The notes under the pieces were generated by a model. It was given only the letters and a program-made list of their open reading frames with translations, was not told the origin of the DNA and made no database searches. 64,000 nt of DNA from Bacteroidota bacterium. GTDB lineage: Bacteria > Bacteroidota > Bacteroidia > Sphingobacteriales > Sphingobacteriaceae. A program made the translations under genes and the position numbers. Location: positions 248,001 to 312,000 of the forward strand of contig JAEXHI010000025.1 of the NCBI GenBank assembly GCA_023450085.1, written 5' to 3'. Each line of letters opens with the position of its first letter. Position 1 is the first letter of the stretch. Shown here piece by piece: positions 1-7,671 of the stretch.

Positions 1-1018
1 AAATAAACTTAACAGAATCGTTGTGTTTATATCGTTCTGTAAGTTCCGCCATAGTAGGAAACATATCTAAACATGGAGCACACCAGCTAGCCCAGAAATC
101 AATCACGATTACTTTCCCAACATAGTCTTTAGATGAAACTGTAGTTCCGGTAGCTGCTTTGATTGTAAATTGAGGTGCAGGTATATTTAGTAAGCTCTTT
201 GATATCTTCTCAATAAGTTTAATTCTAACTTTAGAATTCATCTCACGCTTGAATTTTTCAAAGCCAGCATCACCTTTATTCTTATTAATGTAATTTTCTT
301 TTAGTTGCTTATCCAAATCTGAAGAAGAGTATCCCTCCAGCAATAATTTAATTATGATTTCATCAGATTGACTCAAAAAACCATTACTTGCAAGAATTAA
401 ACTATAATACTCTAGAAAACGAAAATTGGTCTCTGGTACACTTCTAGACACAGTTTCCATTACTTCTAATGCTTTTTTACTTTGCTCCGAATTGTTTAAG
501 ACATAAGCGTATGTGGAAGTAAACTTGATTTTTTGGATAGTTAGCTCATTTTTTTTTTCAATATTAATGGTTTTAATTTCACCTAAATTATTTAACAAAC
601 TATCATTCGTAAATACCGCCGTTTTTGCGGCCAATAGTGCAGCAGACTGCAGCGGTTTAATTCTTGACCAATGTTCAGCGACTTCATTTAAGCTTGACGA
701 TAGAAATTCCTTATCTCTAATTGAGTTGATAGTATATCGAAATTTGATGGTATCTCCATCAACTAAATAATTTAGCGCCAAAACTCTTCTGAGACCATCA
801 TAATCAATTTGTGAATTTTTGGGGATGTCTTGTGGATAATTGCGGATAAGTTCTTCGAATATCTTTTGCTTTTCCAATAGGTTGTTGCTTTCAAAGAATT
901 TTTTTTCCATTTTTTTACAATAGCTAGAAGTATCTGATTGGCCTAAAGATATTTCTGGCAGCAAGATCAAAAATCCTAGCAATGCTGCTATAAGAGTTAA
1001 TTTGATAAATTTCATCAT
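1..1018 (-). CDS. TlpA-family thiol:disulfide oxidoreductase, C-terminus cut by window edge
   Basis: The minus strand is open from an ATG at 1018 (a second ATG follows directly) to the window edge. The protein starts with a signal peptide (hydrophobic stretch LTLIAALLGFLILL, then Gln-Ser). A helical region of about 270 residues follows, with no motif I recognise. The C-terminal part is a thioredoxin fold: after VGKVIVIDFWAS comes the redox motif W-C-A-P-C at residues 312-316 (bases 71-85). This arrangement, a long N-terminal region plus AhpC/TSA or redoxin domain, is usual for Bacteroidota periplasmic TlpA-like reductases, which reduce disulfides in exported proteins. The end of the thioredoxin domain, including the cis-Pro, lies outside the window. 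The fold assignment is firm; the substrate is unknown. Confidence 0.85.
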   Translation of the reverse strand, partial: MMKFIKLTLIAALLGFLILLPEISLGQSDTSSYCKKMEKKFFESNNLLEKQKIFEELIRNYPQDIPKNSQIDYDGLRRVLALNYLVDGDTIKFRYTINSIRDKEFLSSSLNEVAEHWSRIKPLQSAALLAAKTAVFTNDSLLNNLGEIKTINIEKKNELTIQKIKFTSTYAYVLNNSEQSKKALEVMETVSRSVPETNFRFLEYYSLILASNGFLSQSDEIIIKLLLEGYSSSDLDKQLKENYINKNKGDAGFEKFKREMNSKVRIKLIEKISKSLLNIPAPQFTIKAATGTTVSSKDYVGKVIVIDFWASWCAPCLDMFPTMAELTERYKHNDSVKFI

Positions 1019-1765
1019 TCTAAGTTTAAGCAGATATCTTCCAATTAAGATAGATAAATTTTACGACATTTTAACCAAGGGAAATGGCCAACTAAATTTA
1101 GCTTGAGAATTTTTCTTACCATCCACTTCATAGGTACCGTCAAGCGAACTAAAAGCTAAATTATCGATGTTACCAACACCATTCGTGCCAAACTAGCCAC
1201 CCACCAACCCATTGATCAGCTTTTGCAAACACATCCCGTAGATAATACGATATCTACTTTAGGATCCAAGGAAATTACCGTGGCTAACTTTTTCAAACCT
1301 CTTTTGTTATGCAAAAGACCACATCTCCACCAGCTAAACGATATTGAGTTCTCTTCGCAAAGTCATATTTTTTTCTCTGACAGCATTATCTTCAATACTG
1401 TTCCTCTACAATGTCGCACTTTCTGGCTTCAATCGAAAACCAATATAGTTCTTTTTAAGCACAATGTCCGAATGCCTTCTATTAACCTTAATGCACATAT
1501 AAATAAACACATCTCGGTCCATCTCCTTATCCTTTCCTAGGAAGAGCGAATTGAAAATGTGTTTAGGATTTTCATATTCTATTTAACGAATACTTTTTAC
1601 TACCTATCTGTTTTAGGGTATGAATTCAAAAGAGATCAAAAAGCATTATTTAACAATTGATAAACAGATTTTCATATTTGCCATCTAACAATGATACAAG
1701 AAAAATACAGGTAGTAAAATAGGTGATAAATTATATGATATTTTATTAACCCAGCCGATTTCGCT
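1019..1765. other. gene-poor stretch with weak coding-like traces
   Basis: No convincing gene lies here. A 105-codon plus-strand ORF at 1223-1540 begins in a stretch that reads well (HPVDNTISTLGSKEITVANF) and continues upstream of its ATG without a stop for some codons, but its second half is low quality. Together with the minus-strand remnant at 1061-1192 this suggests the debris of one or more old genes. The AT-rich part after 1540 shows nothing I can name until the terminator at 1766. Confidence 0.4.
1061..1192 (-). pseudogene. possible remnant of a coding region (no start codon)
   Basis: A 43-codon open stretch ends in TAA at 1061 and is closed upstream by TAG at 1193-1195, with no start codon. 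The translation (SLDGTYEVDGKKNSQAKFSW near its end) looks protein-like rather than random. It may be the tail of a decayed or rearranged gene. I do not recognise the family, and this could be chance. Confidence 0.25.
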
Positions 1766-1803
1766 AAAAACAAAAAACCCTCCAAGTATATCACTTGAAG
1801 GGT
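1766..1803 (-). terminator. intrinsic terminator of the tRNA-Ser/tRNA-Pro transcript
   Basis: On the minus strand an 11-bp stem (ACCCTTCAAGT with ACTTGGAGGGT, one G-T pair) and 5-nt loop is followed by a T-rich run. It lies five bases beyond the tRNA-Pro gene. Confidence 0.75.
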
Positions 1804-1807
1804 TTCG

Positions 1808-1881
1808 TCGGGGTGGCAGGATTCGAACCTACGACCTCCACATCCCAAATGTGGCGCGATACCGGGCTACGCTACACCCCG
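1808..1881 (-). tRNA. tRNA-Pro (anticodon TGG)
   Basis: A cloverleaf of 74 nt can be folded: acceptor CGGGGTG paired with CACCCCG, anticodon stem CCACA/TGTGG around the loop TTTGGGA (anticodon TGG), T arm GTAGG-TTCGAAT-CCTGC, discriminator A. CCA is not encoded. It follows the tRNA-Ser gene by about 20 bases and probably shares its transcript. Confidence 0.95.
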
Positions 1882-1900
1882 ATGGTGGTATCACCTTTGT

Positions 1901-1990
1901 TGGCGGTGAGGGCGGGATTCGAACCCGCGGTACCGTTACCAGTACGACAGTTTAGCAAACTGTTCCTTTCGGCCTCTCAGGCACCTCACC
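1901..1990 (-). tRNA. tRNA-Ser (anticodon GCT), CCA end encoded
   Basis: Acceptor GGTGAGG pairs with CCTCACC, the anticodon stem is ACAGT/ACTGT with loop TTGCTAA (anticodon GCT), and a long variable arm (GTACTGGTAACGGTAC) marks a class II serine tRNA. The mature body is 1904-1990 with discriminator G. The next three template bases give CCA, unlike the other two tRNAs in the window. Confidence 0.95.
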
Positions 1991-2021
1991 TTCTCCACAC
2001 ATTTTCTGCGTTTCGAGGTTG

Positions 2022-2051
2022 CAAATATAGCAATTCATTAATATTTGCAAA
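2022..2051 (-). promoter_or_regulatory. Bacteroidota-type housekeeping promoter for the tRNA-Ser/Pro pair
   Basis: Read on the minus strand: TTTG (2051-2048), an 18-nt spacer, then TATATTTG (2029-2022), matching the -33 TTTG / -7 TAnnTTTG pattern of the Bacteroidota primary sigma factor. It sits about 30 bases upstream of the tRNA-Ser 5' end. Confidence 0.7.
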
Positions 2052-2057
2052 AAAAAA

Positions 2058-4157
2058 TTACATACTTTGTGGATAATCTACGCGAACATGATAGATGCTC
2101 ATTAACATCGTCTTGAAAATCAATTTGATAGTTTCTAAATCTTTTAACGTTAAATCGCAATTATCTAATTGATTTTGCTCCAATTTGTAGTCAATGATGC
2201 GTTCAACCAGGTCATTTATGTTCTGAGCATCGGGATTTTTCAGACTTCTTGAGGCTGCTTCCACCGAATCTGCCAACATTAAAACACCAGTTTCTTTCGA
2301 AAATGGAATAGGTCCTGGGTAGCGGAAAATATTCTCATCAATAAATTTCTCGGGCGAATTTTTCAAAAATGACTGATAAAAATAATCCACTCGAGTATTC
2401 CCGTGGTGCGTACGTATAAAGTCAATCACCGTTTCTGGCAATTTATGTTTCCTGGTAATCTCAATCCCTTTGTGCACATGGCGGATAATGATCTGCGCAC
2501 TTTGCTCGTAAGGCAATTTATCATGTGGACTCTGCCCCGTTTGGTTTTCGATAAAATATTGTGGGTTTTCCATCTTGCCAATATCATGGTACAAAGCTCC
2601 CGCCCTCACCAATAAAGCATTCCCTCCTATTTTAAAGATGGCAGCTTCGGCTAAATTAGCTACCTGTAAGGAGTGCTGAAAAGTGCCTGGTGCTTTAAAA
2701 GCAAGCTCCCTCAGCAACTTATTATTGGTATTGGTCAATTCAATCAAGGCTACATCTGATGTAATTCCGAAAACCCTTTCAAAAGCATAAATTAAAGGAT
2801 AAGCCAATAACGATAGAAGCACACTGAAAACAAACGGCAAGAAATTAGCCCATTCAATATGGCTTAACGAGCCCTCTCTGAGCAAAGCGATACCTACAAA
2901 AGAAACAAAATAGGCACTCAATATAAAGGAGGCAGAAATGAGCAATTGCTCACGTTTCACCAAGTTTTTGATGCTATAAATAGCCACCATACCCGCAGTG
3001 GTTTGGTAAAACACAAATTCAAAGCTGTTAGGCACAAAAAATCCAGCAATTAAAATCACTAGCAAGTGAAGGTTTAGCGCCAACCTCGTATCAAATAATA
3101 TCCTAATGATAATAGGTACAATGCAAAAAGGAAGCAGATAAAGATTGGAAAGGTTGAATTTAATGGACCACGTGAGCACCAACAACATTGAAGTAATCAC
3201 CAGCAACAACAAAGAGAGCTGACGGTTATCCGCATAAATATCCTTTCTGAAAAGATAAAGAAACACCATCAAGAGCGTCACAATAAAACCTACCAACAAC
3301 ACCTGCCCTAAAAACACCAATTTATCGTCGCCTACACTTTTGGTCTGTGCATCATAGTTTTCCCTAAACGATACCAACTTTTGGTACACCTCTTCGTCAA
3401 TCACCGTTTCCTTCGCCACAATCAGTTCACCCTTTTGCACCATTCCTTTGGTGGTAGAAATACTGTTCAAGGCATTATTTTGCACCGTTGCCGTTAAGGT
3501 CTCGTTAAATATAATATTAGGTTTGAGATGACTTTCTGCCAAATCAAATACTGCCTTGGCAATATCGGGCTCATTGGTTTTAAAACTTGCTTTCAAATAA
3601 GCCAATGCCGTTTCGGTGGTAAAAACATCTTGAGAATTGCTCTTAGTAGAAATATTGTTTCTCACCAGCGAGAAATCGTAATAGCCTCCCCCTTTTTGAT
3701 GTTTAGGGTTGATATCGATAATACCCTTGCTATAAATAGACTGTAAAATTTGAAACGAACGCTGCCTATTGATTTCCTTATCTCGATCGTTCAACGTGTT
3801 TGACTTCCATTTTACATCAAACTCATTCAAGTAAGCATCGCCCTGATCCTTAAACACCCCTTCCTGATATTCGTAGATGGGCAAAACATTGTCCAGTACT
3901 GTCTTTTTATCAAGATTGATTTGTTGTGGCGTTTTTAAAATGGCAAAGCTAAAGGGCGAAACCAAGTCTTTGTTCAACCAAGTTTTGCCTTTCTCAAATT
4001 CGTACCTGAACCGCGGCTGCTTGGGTAAATAAAGTGTAATTATCAACACACATACCGCCATCATCACATACTTTAAATTAGATGAATACTTACGGTAAAG
4101 TATTTTGTGCGAGTTCTTTTTAATCTTGGCCAAAATGTAATCCTTTATTTCAATCAA
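2058..4157 (-). CDS. 7TM-HD family protein, PgpH-like cyclic-dinucleotide phosphodiesterase
   Basis: The 699-residue protein has the PgpH/YqfF layout: one N-terminal membrane helix (about 31-44), an extracytoplasmic region to about residue 270, a block of roughly seven membrane helices (about 280-465) and a C-terminal cytosolic HD domain. The metal-binding His-Asp doublet is H524-D525 in LYHDIGKMENPQYF, followed by further conserved His (IIIRHVHKG, RTHHGNTRV) and the late Asp in VLMLADSVEAASRS. In Firmicutes, PgpH hydrolyses cyclic di-AMP; that the same nucleotide is used here is inference. It is monocistronic and ends close to the tRNA promoter. Length matches the family. Confidence 0.9.
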   Translation of the reverse strand: MIEIKDYILAKIKKNSHKILYRKYSSNLKYVMMAVCVLIITLYLPKQPRFRYEFEKGKTWLNKDLVSPFSFAILKTPQQINLDKKTVLDNVLPIYEYQEGVFKDQGDAYLNEFDVKWKSNTLNDRDKEINRQRSFQILQSIYSKGIIDINPKHQKGGGYYDFSLVRNNISTKSNSQDVFTTETALAYLKASFKTNEPDIAKAVFDLAESHLKPNIIFNETLTATVQNNALNSISTTKGMVQKGELIVAKETVIDEEVYQKLVSFRENYDAQTKSVGDDKLVFLGQVLLVGFIVTLLMVFLYLFRKDIYADNRQLSLLLLVITSMLLVLTWSIKFNLSNLYLLPFCIVPIIIRILFDTRLALNLHLLVILIAGFFVPNSFEFVFYQTTAGMVAIYSIKNLVKREQLLISASFILSAYFVSFVGIALLREGSLSHIEWANFLPFVFSVLLSLLAYPLIYAFERVFGITSDVALIELTNTNNKLLRELAFKAPGTFQHSLQVANLAEAAIFKIGGNALLVRAGALYHDIGKMENPQYFIENQTGQSPHDKLPYEQSAQIIIRHVHKGIEITRKHKLPETVIDFIRTHHGNTRVDYFYQSFLKNSPEKFIDENIFRYPGPIPFSKETGVLMLADSVEAASRSLKNPDAQNINDLVERIIDYKLEQNQLDNCDLTLKDLETIKLIFKTMLMSIYHVRVDYPQSM

Positions 4158-4249
4158 AATTAGTATTTATTTCTGCAATAGCCTACAAAGCAACTCACAG
4201 AAACAAATCTCAGGTTAAAAAAAGCATTTCATTTTCTAAATTTTTAATT

Positions 4250-4275
4250 TATATTTGATATCAAAATAATATCAA
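4250..4275 (+). promoter_or_regulatory. TATATTTG -7 element overlapping a perfect inverted repeat
   Basis: TATATTTG (4250-4257) fits the Bacteroidota -7 element. It overlaps a perfect inverted repeat, TTGATAT (4255-4261) and ATATCAA (4269-4275), separated by 7 bases, just before the ATG of the SPFH gene. The geometry suggests an operator that covers the transcription start. The small ribbon-helix-helix protein encoded downstream is a candidate binder, which is inference only. Confidence 0.5.
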
Positions 4276-4277
4276 TC

Positions 4278-5135
4278 ATGCAAACAGAAAAAATCATCAG
4301 ACCACCATCAGGCTACCTTACCTTCGGCATTTTCATTCTATTACTAGCTGCTGGCATTTACCTTATGGCCATTCGTCAGTTTGGCTGGGGCACAGCAGTA
4401 CTATTGATAGATTTCATCTTGGTTTTACCAGGATTGATCATTGTAAATCCTAACGAATCCAAAGTACTAACCCTATTTGGCAAATATGTAGGCACCGTTA
4501 AATCAGAGGGTTTCTTTTGGGTAAATCCCCTAACCACCAAGAAAAAACTATCATTAAGAGCCAGAAACCTCAATGGTCAACAATTAAAGGTGAACGACAA
4601 AATGGGTAATCCTATTGAAATTGGTGCTGTAGTGGTATGGCAAGTACAGGAAACTGCTAAAGCTAGCTTTTCGGTAGAGGATTATATCCAATATGTAAGC
4701 ATACAAAGCGAAGCCGCAGTAAGACACCTGGCTAACAGTTTTGCTTATGACAACTTGGAAGATGAAGATGCAGGCATTACCCTTAAAGATGGTGCAGAAA
4801 AAGTAAATGCACTGTTAGAAGAAGAGCTGAACGAACGTTTATCAAGAGCGGGTATTGAAGTAATCGAAGCCAGAATATCACATTTGGCCTATGCCCAAGA
4901 AATTGCCAGCGCCATGTTGCAACGTCAGCAAGCTGCAGCAGTAATTGCGGCTAGAAAGCTAATTGTTGAAGGTGCTGTAGGCATGGTAGAAATGGCCTTA
5001 GAACGACTATCGGAAAAAGAAATTGTTTCCCTTGATGAAGAAAGAAAAGCCGCTATGGTAAGCAACTTACTGGTAGTACTTTGCGGCGACAGAAATGCCC
5101 AACCGGTGGTAAATGCTGGTACACTTTACAATTAA
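4278..5135 (+). CDS. SPFH/Band 7 domain membrane protein
   Basis: A 285-residue protein with two hydrophobic segments near the N-terminus (about 12-31 and 38-56) followed by a Band 7 domain (about 58-230: NESKVLTLFGKYVGTVKSEG, then GNPIEIGAVVVWQV and an Ala/Gln-rich helix QRQQAAAVIAARKLIVEGAV). SPFH proteins form oligomeric scaffolds in membrane microdomains; the client is unknown. An Arc-type small protein gene follows 67 bases downstream. That pairing of SPFH and ribbon-helix-helix genes suggests a common transcript. Confidence 0.85.
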   Translation: MQTEKIIRPPSGYLTFGIFILLLAAGIYLMAIRQFGWGTAVLLIDFILVLPGLIIVNPNESKVLTLFGKYVGTVKSEGFFWVNPLTTKKKLSLRARNLNGQQLKVNDKMGNPIEIGAVVVWQVQETAKASFSVEDYIQYVSIQSEAAVRHLANSFAYDNLEDEDAGITLKDGAEKVNALLEEELNERLSRAGIEVIEARISHLAYAQEIASAMLQRQQAAAVIAARKLIVEGAVGMVEMALERLSEKEIVSLDEERKAAMVSNLLVVLCGDRNAQPVVNAGTLYN

Positions 5136-5202
5136 TGGAATTTGAGACTGATATTTGACCTATTAAAAGTCAAACACTACCTCTTCTTTTATAATTAAAA
5201 TC

Positions 5203-5385
5203 ATGCCCGAGAAAGATAAGAAAGCATTTGCATTGAGGATAAGCCCTACATTGCTCAAAGAGATAGAGACTTGGGCGGCCGACGAGTTTAGGAGCACCAA
5301 TGGCCAAATTGAATTTTTGCTGAACGAGGCGGTAAAATCTCGAAGGAAAAAAGCCAATAGGAAAAACAACGATGATAATGTATAG
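5203..5385 (+). CDS. Arc-like ribbon-helix-helix small protein
   Basis: Sixty residues. After a basic start the segment KAFALRISPTLLKEIETWAA fits the beta strand and first helix of an Arc/MetJ ribbon-helix-helix fold, and STNGQIEFLLNEAVKSRRKK fits the second helix. These proteins bind DNA as dimers and often act as repressors. The tail is lysine/arginine rich. It lies downstream of the SPFH gene and no toxin-like gene is next to it, so I do not call it an antitoxin. A target could be the inverted repeat at 4255-4275. Confidence 0.75.
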   Translation: MPEKDKKAFALRISPTLLKEIETWAADEFRSTNGQIEFLLNEAVKSRRKKANRKNNDDNV

Positions 5386-5472
5386 CTAACGTAAATAAAA
5401 TGTGGCTTGTGGCGGTATTTTAAAGATTATCCCTAAATTGCGCCCAACCAAATATAATATAAACATTACTAT

Positions 5473-6651
5473 ATGAAAGAAGTAGTTATCGTATCAGCGG
5501 TTAGAACTCCTATTGGCAGTTTTGGCGGCTCACTTTCAGGATTTTCGGCTACACAACTAGGTGGTTTTGCCATCAAAGGAGCCCTAGAAAAAATTGGCCT
5601 TAAACCAGAATTGGTACAGGAAGTGTACATGGGCAACGTATTGTCGGCCAACTTAGGTCAGGCACCTGCTACACAGGCAGCAAAGTTTGCTGGCCTACCT
5701 GATTTACCTGCTACCACCATCAACAAAGTTTGTGCATCGGGTACTAAAGCCATTATGCTGGCAGCTCAAAGCATTGCTTTAGGGCAAAACGACATTGTAG
5801 TGGCTGGTGGAATGGAAAGCATGAGCAACGTTCCCTACTACTTGGACAAAGCCAGAAATGGCTATCGCTTAGGGCACGGACAAATTACCGATGGCTTGGT
5901 AAAAGATGGCTTGTGGGATGTGTATAATGATTACCACATGGGTTCAGCAGCTGAACTTTGTGCCGAAACTTGCAACATCAGTCGCGAAGACCAAGACAAC
6001 TTTGCCATCCAATCTTACAAAAGAGCGCAACAAGCGCAAAGCGATGGAAAATTTAAGGATGAAATTGTTGCGGTAGAAATCAAAGACAGAAAAGGAGAAA
6101 TCACTTTATTTGCCAATGATGAAGAGCCAGCAGCAGTAAAATTCGACAAAATTCCTGCGTTAAAACCTGTTTTCAAAAAAGACGGAACCGTAACCGCAGC
6201 AAATGCCTCAACGTTAAATGATGGTGCGGCGGCCTTAGTTTTAATGAGCGCCGAAAAAGCAAAAGAATTAGGCATTACCCCATTGGCAAAAGTATTGGCC
6301 TACGCCGATGCCCAACAAGCACCTGAATGGTTCACTACCGCACCTTCTAAAGCAATTCCTTTGGCTTTGCAAAGAGCAAACATCAGCAAAGAGCAAGTAG
6401 ATTACTTTGAAATCAACGAGGCTTTCTCTGTAGTATCTTTAGCCAACAACCAAGCTTTAGAGCTTAATGGCGACAAAGTGAACGTGAATGGTGGTGCTGT
6501 AGCCATAGGTCACCCACTGGGTGCTTCAGGCGCCAGAATAGTAGTGACGCTATTATCCGTATTAGCTCAAAATAATGGAAAAATAGGTGTTGCTGGAATT
6601 TGTAATGGTGGCGGGGGTGCCAGCGCAATAGTTATTGAAAATCTTCGTTAA
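5473..6651 (+). CDS. acetyl-CoA C-acyltransferase (thiolase)
   Basis: The 392 residues match the normal thiolase length. The N-terminus VVIVSAVRTPIGSFGGSLS is typical. The acyl-accepting cysteine is C87 in NKVCASGTKAI. The C-terminal signatures are present: NEAFSVV, GGAVAIGHPLGASGARI (catalytic His) and GICNGGGGASA (second Cys). It condenses two acetyl-CoA or cleaves 3-ketoacyl-CoA in the cytosol; the sequence does not settle biosynthetic versus degradative direction. The next gene starts 10 bases downstream, so a bicistronic transcript is likely. Confidence 0.95.
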   Translation: MKEVVIVSAVRTPIGSFGGSLSGFSATQLGGFAIKGALEKIGLKPELVQEVYMGNVLSANLGQAPATQAAKFAGLPDLPATTINKVCASGTKAIMLAAQSIALGQNDIVVAGGMESMSNVPYYLDKARNGYRLGHGQITDGLVKDGLWDVYNDYHMGSAAELCAETCNISREDQDNFAIQSYKRAQQAQSDGKFKDEIVAVEIKDRKGEITLFANDEEPAAVKFDKIPALKPVFKKDGTVTAANASTLNDGAAALVLMSAEKAKELGITPLAKVLAYADAQQAPEWFTTAPSKAIPLALQRANISKEQVDYFEINEAFSVVSLANNQALELNGDKVNVNGGAVAIGHPLGASGARIVVTLLSVLAQNNGKIGVAGICNGGGGASAIVIENLR

Positions 6652-6661
6652 CAAGGTTTAA

Positions 6662-7591
6662 ATGCAAAGCAGTTTTTTGAAGACATTTTTTTCACTTTTA
6701 GTAGTGTGCTTGATGGCAGGGAACTTAAAAGCCCAACAAGCTATAGCACCTACTAAACTGCCCCAATTGTTAAAAATCCAAGACACTCTTTCGGCTTATA
6801 GCGATTCGACAGTAAGTGTCAAAGATGATGTAGAACGGGCAGCTTACAACACCATGTTTGTAAAAAAACTTATCAGCGCATTAAAAACTCCTTACTCCTT
6901 TCAATTTAATTTCGATTCCCTTGCCAATGTAACGGTGCTCAATGCCCCTAACCAATCGTTCAGAATTTTCACTTGGTCGGTTCCACTTACCGATGGTGGC
7001 TATAAATTTTATGGCACAATCCAACTGGCCACCAAAGATGGTTCTTTAAAACTGATCCCTTTGAATGATGCTACGGAAACTTTTACTGACGACAACATCA
7101 TTACCAACCAAAAGAAATGGTACGGTGCCCGTTATTATGAAATGATTCCCGTGACCTATCCTGGTAAAAACCCTTATTATCTTTTATTGGGATGGAAAGG
7201 CAACAATGAGAAGACCAACAAAAAAGTCATTGAGGTTTTATCCATCGAAAAAGACGAAGCGGTTTTTGGCAAGAATATTTTCGAGCTTAGCAGAAAAGTA
7301 CCCGTTAAAAACAGGATAGTTTTTGAGTACGCCAAGAAAAATTCCATGACTTTAGCTTTTGACAAAAAAGTAAACATGATTGTTTTTGACCACCTAGCTC
7401 CTTTCGAAGCCAACATGGAAGGCAACTTCGAATATTATGCTTCCGACTTAAGCTTTGATGGTTACGCCATTAGCTATCCAAGGTTATATTTGAAAGAGAA
7501 TGTGGAAGTGAGAAACGACGCTTCTAATTTAGACGAATTATACAGCACTCCGCGTAAAGCGACAACACTTTTCCAAAAGGGCAAACATTAA
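6662..7591 (+). CDS. exported protein of unknown function
   Basis: A 309-residue protein with a clear signal peptide (SFLKTFFSLLVVCLMAGNLKAQ, cleavage after about residue 24). The mature part has no domain I can name and no membrane helices; beta-strand-like segments such as GGYKFYGTIQLATKDGS and KNPYYLLLGWKGNNEKTNKK alternate with polar loops. It follows the thiolase gene after 10 bases, but a functional link is not evident. A periplasmic location is the only safe prediction. Confidence 0.75.
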   Translation: MQSSFLKTFFSLLVVCLMAGNLKAQQAIAPTKLPQLLKIQDTLSAYSDSTVSVKDDVERAAYNTMFVKKLISALKTPYSFQFNFDSLANVTVLNAPNQSFRIFTWSVPLTDGGYKFYGTIQLATKDGSLKLIPLNDATETFTDDNIITNQKKWYGARYYEMIPVTYPGKNPYYLLLGWKGNNEKTNKKVIEVLSIEKDEAVFGKNIFELSRKVPVKNRIVFEYAKKNSMTLAFDKKVNMIVFDHLAPFEANMEGNFEYYASDLSFDGYAISYPRLYLKENVEVRNDASNLDELYSTPRKATTLFQKGKH

Positions 7592-7671
7592 TTTTTGCTG
7601 AAATGTAAATGTATTCGCCTATATTGCACCAATTTTTTTTTAAAAACTAAGACTAACTTATTAAATAATCT

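Noticed and set aside
1795..2076. Plus-strand ORF of 93 codons (VGVAGFEPTTSTSQMW and so on)
   Set aside because: It is the antisense translation of the tRNA-Pro and tRNA-Ser genes, a well-known artefact.
5203..5385. Antitoxin of a toxin-antitoxin pair
   Set aside because: The ribbon-helix-helix protein has no toxin-sized gene next to it; the neighbours are SPFH and thiolase genes.
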